From assembly GCA_025934375.1 (NCBI GenBank), contig JAICYD010000061.1, forward strand, positions 1-40,961: a stretch of 40,961 nucleotides of DNA, written 5' to 3'. This stretch comes from Streptosporangiaceae bacterium (GTDB lineage: Bacteria; Actinomycetota; Actinomycetes; Streptosporangiales; Streptosporangiaceae). The position numbers and the translations under genes were made by a program. This document shows, one piece after another, positions 31,528 to 37,869 of the stretch. Within the stretch, counting starts at the first letter, position 1, and each line of letters starts with the position of its first letter. The notes beneath the pieces were generated by a model that worked only from the letters and a program-made list of their open reading frames with translations, did not search any database and was not told the DNA's origin.

Positions 31528-31542
31528 GGAGCCTGATACCCA

Positions 31543-31797
31543 ATGGTGCTCTGGTGGATCGGCAACGTCATCTTGCTGGTGGTCATCTTGCCGGTCGTGA
31601 TCTACCTGCTCAACCGGGTGCTCGCCGCACTGGAGCGCATCCGCGCCGCCAGCGACGACATCCTGGCCGGCGGCGTCGCGCTCGCCGGCGAGCTGGACGG
31701 CGTGCCGGAGGCGCTGGCGGTCACCGACACGACGATTGAGGCAGTCAAGGTCGGCGCGGTTCGCTACGCCGGCTCCGTCGCGAAGCTACTGGGATAG
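31543..31797 (+). CDS. Small single-pass membrane protein 1 of the cox operon
   Basis: An 84-aa protein that I do not recognise. One hydrophobic helix (about residues 4-24, WWIGNVILLVVILPVVIYLL) is followed by a helical, heptad-like stretch (NRVLAALERIRAASDDILAG) and a polar tail ending GSVAKLLG. There are no cysteines, so it is unlikely to bind a cluster or heme. The ATG follows GAGGAG by 11 bases and lies 15 bases after the coxG stop. It is the first of five consecutive genes with the same layout, presumably co-transcribed with coxG. Confidence 0.75.
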   Translation: MVLWWIGNVILLVVILPVVIYLLNRVLAALERIRAASDDILAGGVALAGELDGVPEALAVTDTTIEAVKVGAVRYAGSVAKLLG

Positions 31798-31810
31798 GAG
31801 GCCAGCCGAG

Positions 31811-32038
31811 ATGCCTGCTGCCGCCTGGATGACCATCGCCGTCGCGGGGCTGATCATCGCGATCACCGCGGTCGGCCTGCTGCGGGTCATCCTTCACCTG
31901 CACGCCATCCGCACCACGCTGCGCGCCGTCACCGGCGGCGTGCGGGCCGTGGACGCCTTGACGTCCACGGTGCCCGCCCGGCTGACGTCGGTGAACGCGA
32001 ACCTCAAGCCCGTGCGTGACTTCTGCGAAGGAGTTTGA
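31811..32038 (+). CDS. Small single-pass membrane protein 2 of the cox operon
   Basis: A 75-aa unrecognised protein: membrane helix at about residues 4-26 (WMTIAVAGLIIAITAVGLLR), then an amphipathic stretch (LHLHAIRTTLRAVTGGVRAV) and a short tail with one Cys near the end (DFCEGV). ATG at 31811 is set by GGAGG just upstream; longer in-frame readings enter the previous gene. It ends five bases before the start of the next gene. The layout copies proteins 1, 3, 4 and 5, although the sequences have diverged far. Confidence 0.7.
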   Translation: MPAAAWMTIAVAGLIIAITAVGLLRVILHLHAIRTTLRAVTGGVRAVDALTSTVPARLTSVNANLKPVRDFCEGV

Positions 32039-32043
32039 GCCTC

Positions 32044-32286
32044 ATGGTTACCGACTGGACGATCGGCTACGTGATCGGCGGGGTGGTCGTGGTGGCCGTC
32101 GTCGCCCTCGTCGTGCCGATCCTGATCCTCGCCAGGCAGATCGGGGACGAGGCGCCCAAGATCAACGCGGCCCTGGAGGGCGCGGTCACCAACACCGCGC
32201 CGCTGGCGGCGCTGCGCACGACCATCGAGCACGCCACGATCATCATCGCGGGCCTGGCCCGCGGCCGCGCGCGACTGGGAGGCTGA
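32044..32286 (+). CDS. Small single-pass membrane protein 3 of the cox operon
   Basis: An 80-aa unrecognised protein: membrane helix at about residues 8-30 (GYVIGGVVVVAVVALVVPIL) and a helical remainder (ARQIGDEAPKINAALEGAVT, then LRTTIEHATIIIAGLARGRA) that could form a coiled coil or lie on the membrane. ATG at 32044 has AAGGAG ten bases upstream. It is followed after seven bases by the next member of the set. No cysteine and no enzyme motif are present. Confidence 0.7.
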   Translation: MVTDWTIGYVIGGVVVVAVVALVVPILILARQIGDEAPKINAALEGAVTNTAPLAALRTTIEHATIIIAGLARGRARLGG

Positions 32287-32293
32287 GCTTCCG

Positions 32294-32572
32294 ATGAACC
32301 CAACCGAGCACACCCTGTGGGTGGTCGCGATCATCGTCGGCTTCGTCGTCGTCCTCGCCGTCGCGGCGCTCCTCAGCATGCTCATCTACCTGATCAAGGT
32401 CATCGACAAGCGGGTGCTGACGATCGGCGGGACGCTGACCGCGGCGAAGGCCAACACCGCGTCGACGGTGCTGATCCCGCAGGTCGCCGACGGCGTTGAC
32501 GCGGTCCTGGCCGAGGGCCTGCAGCACCACCTGTTCCTCGGCCGCGTAGTGGAAACGGTGAAGTCGTCATGA
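32294..32572 (+). CDS. Small single-pass membrane protein 4 of the cox operon
   Basis: A 92-aa unrecognised protein: polar start, membrane helix at about residues 8-33 (LWVVAIIVGFVVVLAVAALL, continuing SMLIYL), then KVIDKRVLTIGGTLTAAKAN and a helical C-terminus. Its stop overlaps the next ATG (ATGA), so proteins 4 and 5 are probably translated together in fixed ratio. As with the others, the predicted extracytoplasmic or cytoplasmic helical tail is about 60 residues long. Confidence 0.72.
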   Translation: MNPTEHTLWVVAIIVGFVVVLAVAALLSMLIYLIKVIDKRVLTIGGTLTAAKANTASTVLIPQVADGVDAVLAEGLQHHLFLGRVVETVKSS

Positions 32573-33099
32573 CGGTCCTGGTTGTTCTCACGGTCGTGGT
32601 GATCGTGGCGCTGATCGCCGGCCTGGCGTTCTACCTTTACTGGGCCGGAACCCTGCTGGACCGCATCGGCGCCAACCTGGAGGGCGCCGCGGACATCGTC
32701 CGCGGCATCGTCGCCGACGCCAAGCTCATCGGGCCGGGCGTGGAGCACATCAACCAGGCCGGCGGCGTGGTCGCCGGCGCGCTGCCGCTGCTGTACGGCA
32801 TGGCCGAGCAGGTCGTCGCGGGCGTCACCCCGGCGCCCCCCGCGCCGGAGGTGCCCGAGCCAGCTCGTCCTGCCTCGGGCACCCGCCGCTCTCGCCTGCT
32901 GCACGCCGTCGGCTACGCGCCAGGGGAGTTATCCGCAAGGCCATCGCCCGGAAGGCCGCCGCCTCCCCGCGCGGCGGGCGACGTAGCGGTGCAGCAAGGC
33001 GGCGTGCCGGTCATAGAGCCCGGCGAACGCCTCCGGATCGCACTGGGACCGCTCGATCAGCGCCGCGTCATCAGGGGGTGGTTGTCCCGCGTGCATTGA
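32569..33099 (+). CDS. Small single-pass membrane protein 5 of the cox operon, longer tail
   Basis: A 176-aa unrecognised protein. Residues about 3-25 form a membrane helix (VLVVLTVVVIVALIAGLAFY); residues 26-90 give a helical stretch like those of proteins 1-4 (WAGTLLDRIGANLEGAADIV, GPGVEHINQAGGVVAGALPL). After about residue 85 the sequence turns Pro/Arg-rich (APPAPEVPEPARPAS and PSPGRPPPPRAAG) and looks disordered; this part may be a poorly conserved or read-through extension. It is the last gene of the cox operon and ends six bases from the convergent DUF58 gene, with no visible terminator between them. Confidence 0.68.
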   Translation: MTVLVVLTVVVIVALIAGLAFYLYWAGTLLDRIGANLEGAADIVRGIVADAKLIGPGVEHINQAGGVVAGALPLLYGMAEQVVAGVTPAPPAPEVPEPARPASGTRRSRLLHAVGYAPGELSARPSPGRPPPPRAAGDVAVQQGGVPVIEPGERLRIALGPLDQRRVIRGWLSRVH

Positions 33100-33105
33100 C
33101 ATGCT

Positions 33106-34122
33106 CTATATCACCCGGACGGGCGGGACGGGTTCACGGCCAGACGGCATCCAGCGCAATAAGCTCGCCGCGAGCCTCACGGCCGGATGGAGTACCCCGG
33201 CGGCATAGCCGAAGAGCAGGTCGGCGACGGGCGTGGCACGGGGCGCGCGCAGGTAGCCGACCCCGGCCGTCGCGCACCTGGCGGCCACCGCCTCATCCCG
33301 CGCTCGCGAGAGCTGCGCATAGCGCCGGCGCGAAGCCGGGGTCACCGTCACCGTGACCACCTCACCGGTCTCGGCGTCCCGGACCTCGACCGTGGCGCCC
33401 GCCTGGTCGCGGCCGAGCAAGTCCCCGGCCTCGGGCACGTGGACCACGACGCCGGCCGGGCCGAGCAGGTCCAGCGCCCAGTCCGGGCCGTCCGGGATGA
33501 GCAGGTCCGACAGCAGCACCGTCGGCCCGGGGCTGGCTTCCCGGCCCGCCGGGCGGGCGGCGCGAAGGCTGGCGGGCAGGTCGGTTCGCCCGCCAGCTGG
33601 CAGGCTGCCGAGGGAGTCCAGCAGTTGGCCGACGGCCGTGCGGCCCGACACCGCGGGCAGTGGCCAGGCCGCGCCGTCGGCCAGTGCGCACACCCGCACC
33701 GCGTCGGACCGCAGCAACGCGACCGCGCCGAACGCGGCGGCCACCTGCTTGGCGAACCGCAGGCTGGTGGCCGTTCCCGGCGGCCCGGGGACGGCCATCG
33801 ACCGGCTGCAGTCAAGCAGCATGGTGAGCAGCATGCCCTGGTGCGCGGCCGTGGTCCGGACGAACAGCTCATCCAGCCGGGCATAGGCGTTCCAGTCGAC
33901 CAGCCGGGGGTCGTCGCCGGGCTGGTAGCCCCGGTAGTCAGACAGTTCCCCGAGTCCCGTGCGGGCCAGGCCCGCGTGTTCCCCCTCCAGCGGTGACAAG
34001 AGCGCGTCGAGGCTGTTCAGGGACAGCAGCTCCAGCTGGCGTAGCAGCGCCGAGTCGAGCAGCGGCCCGTTGTCGTGACCGCCGTGATCAGCTGGCCTAC
34101 GGCGCGACGGCCGCCAGGGCAT
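33106..34122 (-). CDS. DUF58 / von Willebrand A-like protein
   Basis: A 338-aa protein of the DUF58 family, which usually pairs with MoxR ATPases. The family core is GLGELSDYRGYQPGDDPRLV followed by DWNAYARLDELFVRT (about 57-90), then a VWA-like domain with an intact metal-binding motif DCSRS (104-108) and a second motif near VLLSDLLIPD. Canonical cox operons carry CoxE, a different VWA protein that works with the MoxR-like CoxD in building the Mo-Cu site; this protein could do the same job. ATG at 34122 lies 26 bases inside the MoxR gene, implying coupling. It converges tail-to-tail on the cox operon. Membrane helices typical of many DUF58 proteins are not obvious. Confidence 0.85.
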   Translation of the reverse strand: MPWRPSRRRPADHGGHDNGPLLDSALLRQLELLSLNSLDALLSPLEGEHAGLARTGLGELSDYRGYQPGDDPRLVDWNAYARLDELFVRTTAAHQGMLLTMLLDCSRSMAVPGPPGTATSLRFAKQVAAAFGAVALLRSDAVRVCALADGAAWPLPAVSGRTAVGQLLDSLGSLPAGGRTDLPASLRAARPAGREASPGPTVLLSDLLIPDGPDWALDLLGPAGVVVHVPEAGDLLGRDQAGATVEVRDAETGEVVTVTVTPASRRRYAQLSRARDEAVAARCATAGVGYLRAPRATPVADLLFGYAAGVLHPAVRLAASLLRWMPSGREPVPPVRVI

Positions 34123-35116
34123 CCTCGATGAGCGAATCAGGGCTCACCCCCTCGCGCTCGCCCTCCAGGCTGAGCAGCACGCGGTGCCGGAGTGCGGGCG
34201 GGGCCACCTCACGGATGTCGCGGAACGCCAGGTTCAGCCGGCCGTCGAGCAGCGCCGCCGCCCGCCCCGCCAGGCACAGGGCCTGGGCGCCGCGCGGGCT
34301 CGGACCGTACCGGGCGAACCGTCGCACCCGCGGCGGCGCATCCGGATGGCGCGGGTCAAGGGCGAGCACCAGCCGGGCGGCGTAGTCCACCACGTGCGGG
34401 GCCATCGGCACCGCCCGCACCAGCGCGATCATCGCGTTCACCTCGGCGGGCCCGGCGACCTGGGCGGGGCCGGGCAGGTCGGGCGCCGCGCGCGTCCCGC
34501 CGGGGGCGATGTCGCGCAGCACGATGTCCCGCAGCTCGTCTCGCCCCGGCGGGGTGAACCGCAGCTTCAGCAAGAACCGGTCCAGCTGCGCCTCGGGCAG
34601 CGGAAACGTGCCGTGCGCCTCGATCGGGTTCTGCGTGGCGCGCACGCAGAACGGCCGGGGCAGCTCGCGGGTGACCCCGGCCGCGGTCACGGTGCCCTCG
34701 CCCATCGCCTCCAGCAACGCGCTTTGCGTCTTGGGGGTGGCGCGGTTCAGCTCATCGGCGAGCAGCAAGCTGGTGAATACCGGCCCGGGCCGGTACGCGA
34801 TGGTGACCGCGCCGCCGGCGTCGCGAGCCAGCACGTCGGTGCCGGTGATGTCCGCGGGCATCAGGTCGGGGGTGAACTGGACCCGCCCGGATGGCAGGCC
34901 GAGGGCCGCGGCGAACGCCCGGACCAGGCTCGTCTTGCCGAGGCCGGGCAGCCCTTCGAGCAGCGCGTGGCCGCCGGCCAGCAGGCAGCGCAGCACGCCG
35001 TCGACCGCCTCGTCCTGGGCGACGATGACCTTCCCGACCTGGGCGCGGATTTCGCCCGCCAGCTCGCGGAGCTCATCCGGGTCCACCGCCGGCGCGTCCG
35101 GTGGCGGATCAGACAC
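34097..35116 (-). CDS. MoxR-family AAA+ ATPase
   Basis: A 339-aa AAA+ chaperone-like ATPase. Walker A is GLPGLGKT (55-62), Walker B is LLLADELNRATPKTQ (about 117-131), followed by the sensor region PFCVRATQNPIEAHGTFPLP, all typical of MoxR. MoxR proteins with a VWA or DUF58 partner help insert metals or assemble complexes; CoxD is the member used for CO dehydrogenase. Gene order regulator-MoxR-DUF58 next to coxMSL suggests a CoxD-like role here, but the general MoxR/DUF58 pairing also occurs away from cox genes. GTG at 35116 overlaps the regulator's last codons by eight bases, so the two are translationally coupled. Confidence 0.9.
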   Translation of the reverse strand: MSDPPPDAPAVDPDELRELAGEIRAQVGKVIVAQDEAVDGVLRCLLAGGHALLEGLPGLGKTSLVRAFAAALGLPSGRVQFTPDLMPADITGTDVLARDAGGAVTIAYRPGPVFTSLLLADELNRATPKTQSALLEAMGEGTVTAAGVTRELPRPFCVRATQNPIEAHGTFPLPEAQLDRFLLKLRFTPPGRDELRDIVLRDIAPGGTRAAPDLPGPAQVAGPAEVNAMIALVRAVPMAPHVVDYAARLVLALDPRHPDAPPRVRRFARYGPSPRGAQALCLAGRAAALLDGRLNLAFRDIREVAPPALRHRVLLSLEGEREGVSPDSLIEDALAAVAP

Positions 35117-36566
35117 CGAGCGCTCGCCGCAGGTCCAGGGCGTGCCGCCGGGAGACGGGGACGCTTTCCCGGTGGTGGACGTCGGTGATCAGGTACAGCG
35201 CCCCCTTGAACCCCTGCTCGATCTCCCGCACCCGGCGCAGGTTCACCAGGTACCTGCGGTGCACCCGCAGGAACCCCAGGCCCGCCAGGTCGCGCTCGAG
35301 GTGGTCGATGCCGTGCGCGGCCGCCCGCAGCCGCCCCTGGTCGGTGGCGAGCCACACGACGCTCCCGGCCGCCTCCGCGTACCGGATCTCCGGAACCGCC
35401 AGCACCACCAGGCGCTCATCGCGGCGGGCGACGACCCGGCCCGGCAGCCTTCCCGTGCCCTGCCCGGGCGGGTCCGGCGGGGCCGGGCCGGGGGCGGGCG
35501 CCGCCGGCTCGGCCTTCGCCTCCGCGGGCACCGGCTTGCCATCCCGGGCGCCGCCGTCGGTGATGAGCATCCCGATCATCTGCCGGGCCAGGAACACGGG
35601 GGTGACGCTGAGCGGCAGCATCGTCTGGATGAAGGGCACGTGCACCTTCGCGGTCCCGGTCCAGCCCGGGTCGATCCGGGCCTGCCGGGCGGCGTGCTGG
35701 GCGAGCGCGGCGATCTCGGGTACCTCCGGCTCCCACCGGGCGGCCGGGTTGGCCGCCGGGGTGCGCGATGGCACGCCGAGCAGCAGCGCGGCCTCATCGT
35801 TAGCGATGACCACGTGGCCGGCCATGTCCAGCGCGGCGACCGGCCCGGCGGCGCCCGCCGCGGCCCTGGCGAAGGTGGCCACCAGCTCGATCCCGCTGGC
35901 TCGCTCCCGCTCCCGCATCCCCGCCTGCACGGTGGCGGCGCTCTGCCGCAGCCACCGGGTCAGCCCGGTCGGCACCGAGGGGCTGCGCACCGAGACGTTC
36001 AGGACCGCGATGGCGGTGTCGGTGGCGACGTCCCTGATCGCCACCCCGGCGCACGCCCATCCGTGCAGTCCCTGGCACCAGTGCTCGGGCCCTTGCACCG
36101 TCACCGGCTGGTGGCATTCCAAGGCGGTGCCCATCCCGTTGGTGCCGGTGGTCGATTCCGGCCACGCCGACCAGGGGGCCAGGTTGAACTCCCTCGCCAG
36201 GCCGAGGGTCTTGCGGTTACCCCACGCCGACAGTATCCGCCCGCTGGAGTCGGTCACGGTGATGATGCCGCCCAGCGGCTCGGCCTCGGCGGCGGCCAGC
36301 GCCGCCGCGCCGCCCAGCTCGGCGACGACCGTGCTGTGGACCAGCGTCGGCTCGGCGCCGACCGGATCGTCGCGGGTCGCCGGCGGCGCCTGGGCCAGGC
36401 GCGGGTCGACCTGGTACGTCTCCCGGCAGCGATACCAGGAGGCCAGGATGTGCGGGCGGATCCCCTGTACGGGATCCTCGCCGCCGACGAACCGCTCCCA
36501 CGCGGACAGCGCCGACCCGCTCGTCGGGCTAGTTCGATCGTTCGTTGCGCGTGCTGTGCCGCTCAT
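35109..36566 (-). CDS. GAF-PAS-LytTR transcriptional regulator
   Basis: A 485-aa regulator with three recognisable parts: a GAF domain like that of AcoR-type activators (about 75-195, TTGTNGMGTALECHQPVTV and WACAGVAIRD), a PAS-like domain (about 240-336) and a LytTR DNA-binding domain (about 378-485, FLRVHRRYLVNLRRVREIEQ). No receiver domain or membrane helix is present, so it probably senses a small molecule directly. CO regulators of the RcoM type join a heme-PAS to LytTR, and CoxC/CoxH of Oligotropha also end in LytTR. A CO-sensing role is therefore plausible but unproven. ATG at 36566 has GGAGG four bases upstream. The operon continues into MoxR and DUF58 genes. Confidence 0.85.
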   Translation of the reverse strand: MSGTARATNDRTSPTSGSALSAWERFVGGEDPVQGIRPHILASWYRCRETYQVDPRLAQAPPATRDDPVGAEPTLVHSTVVAELGGAAALAAAEAEPLGGIITVTDSSGRILSAWGNRKTLGLAREFNLAPWSAWPESTTGTNGMGTALECHQPVTVQGPEHWCQGLHGWACAGVAIRDVATDTAIAVLNVSVRSPSVPTGLTRWLRQSAATVQAGMRERERASGIELVATFARAAAGAAGPVAALDMAGHVVIANDEAALLLGVPSRTPAANPAARWEPEVPEIAALAQHAARQARIDPGWTGTAKVHVPFIQTMLPLSVTPVFLARQMIGMLITDGGARDGKPVPAEAKAEPAAPAPGPAPPDPPGQGTGRLPGRVVARRDERLVVLAVPEIRYAEAAGSVVWLATDQGRLRAAAHGIDHLERDLAGLGFLRVHRRYLVNLRRVREIEQGFKGALYLITDVHHRESVPVSRRHALDLRRALGV

Positions 36567-36679
36567 CCTGCCTCCATTGGCGGGGGCTGACGGGTCAGTG
36601 AGGATTGTGTTGAAACATGACCGAACACCCACGCAACAGCGAACTAACTCAGACTATCCATCCGGCCGATATAGGTCTA

Positions 36680-36719
36680 GATCAGAAATCGCACAGAAAG
36701 ATCAGGGAACGCACAGAAG
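36680..36719. repeat. Two 20-bp direct repeats before the formaldehyde dehydrogenase-like gene
   Basis: GATCAGAAATCGCACAGAAA (36680-36699) and GATCAGGGAACGCACAGAAG (36700-36719) are adjacent and share the blocks GATCAG and CGCACAGAA. A looser copy of the block (ACGCAACAGCGAA) lies about 75 bases upstream. LytTR proteins bind short direct repeats about two helical turns apart, so these could be sites for the divergent LytTR regulator. They abut the ribosome binding site (GGAGGG) of the downstream gene. Confidence 0.6.
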
Positions 36720-36732
36720 CGGAGGGTAAACG

Positions 36733-37869
36733 ATGCGCGCCGTCGTCTACCGCAAGCCATTCGAGGTCGCTGTCGAGGACGTCCCCGAGCCGAAGCTCGA
36801 GCATCCCAATGACGTCCTGGTGCGGATCACCTCCAGCTGCATCTGCGGCTCTGACCTCCACATGTACGAGGGCCGGACCGCCGCCGAGCCGGGCATCGTG
36901 TTCGGTCACGAGAACCTCGGCGTCATCGAGGAGACCGGTCCCGGGGTCGCGGCATTGCAGGTCGGTGACCGGGTGGTGATGCCGTTCAACGTGGCCTGCG
37001 GTTTCTGCAAGAACTGCCAGGCCGGGTTCACCGGCTTCTGCCTCACGGTCAATCCCGGCTTCGCCGGCGGCGCGTACGGCTATGTCGCCATGGGGCCCTA
37101 CCCCGGTGGCCAGGCGGAATACCTGCGCGTTCCCTTCGCCGACTTCAACTGCCTCAAGCTCCCGCCGGGAACCGAGCACGAGTCCGACTACGCGCTGCTC
37201 GCCGATATCTTCCCGACCGGCTATCACGGCTGCGAGCTCGCCGACGTCCGGCCGGGCGAGACCGTGGCGGTCTACGGGGCCGGGCCGGTGGGGCTGATGG
37301 CCGCCTACTCCGCCCAGTTGCGCGGCGCGTCCGCCGTGTTCGTCGTCGACCGGGTTCCGGAGCGGCTCGCCAAGGCGCAGTCCATCGGCGCCGTCCCGAT
37401 CGACTTCACCGCGGGCGACCCGGCCGAGCAGATCAAGGGGCTGACCGGCGGCGAGGGCGTGGACAAGGGCGTGGACGCCGTCGGCTACCAGGCGACGAGC
37501 GGCCATGACCACAGCAAGGAAGAGCCCGCCACCGTCCTTAACGCCCTCATCGAGTCGGTGCGCCCCACCGGCGCGCTCGGCGTGCCCGGGCTGTACGTGC
37601 CATCCGACCCCGGGGGGGTGGACGAGGCCGCTCAGCGCGGCCAGCTGCTGGTCTCGATCGGCAAGCTCTTCGAGAAGGGCCTGCGGGCCGGCACCGGCCA
37701 GGCCAACGTCAAGCGCTACAACCGCCAGCTGCGGGACATGATCACCGCCGGCCGGGCGAAGCCGTCGTTCGTCGTCTCGCACGAGCTCCCGCTAGGCGAG
37801 GCCCCGGACGCCTACCGCAAGTTCGACCGCCGCGTCGACGGCTACACGAAGGTCATCCTGCACCCGTGA
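36733..37869 (+). CDS. Zinc-dependent alcohol dehydrogenase, glutathione-independent formaldehyde dehydrogenase-like
   Basis: A 378-aa cytosolic medium-chain dehydrogenase. The catalytic zinc region is SSCICGSDLHMYEG and FGHENLG; the structural zinc cysteines are in ACGFCKNCQAGFTGFC; the NAD site is VAVYGAGPVGLMAAYSAQL. The segment FAGGAYGYVAMGPYPGGQAE and VPFADFNCLKLPPG, then LADIFPTGYHGCELADV, matches the loop found in Pseudomonas putida formaldehyde dehydrogenase, an enzyme that oxidises formaldehyde or dismutates aldehydes with tightly bound NAD. ATG at 36733 follows GGAGGG by seven bases. Its stop overlaps the next gene (GTGA), whose product may form the aldehyde. Other alcohols or aldehydes remain possible. 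Confidence 0.88.
   Translation: MRAVVYRKPFEVAVEDVPEPKLEHPNDVLVRITSSCICGSDLHMYEGRTAAEPGIVFGHENLGVIEETGPGVAALQVGDRVVMPFNVACGFCKNCQAGFTGFCLTVNPGFAGGAYGYVAMGPYPGGQAEYLRVPFADFNCLKLPPGTEHESDYALLADIFPTGYHGCELADVRPGETVAVYGAGPVGLMAAYSAQLRGASAVFVVDRVPERLAKAQSIGAVPIDFTAGDPAEQIKGLTGGEGVDKGVDAVGYQATSGHDHSKEEPATVLNALIESVRPTGALGVPGLYVPSDPGGVDEAAQRGQLLVSIGKLFEKGLRAGTGQANVKRYNRQLRDMITAGRAKPSFVVSHELPLGEAPDAYRKFDRRVDGYTKVILHP

Noticed and set aside
33106..34122. Canonical CoxE
   Set aside because: The DYRGYQPGDDPR and DWNAYAR block is that of DUF58, not the CoxE VWA family.
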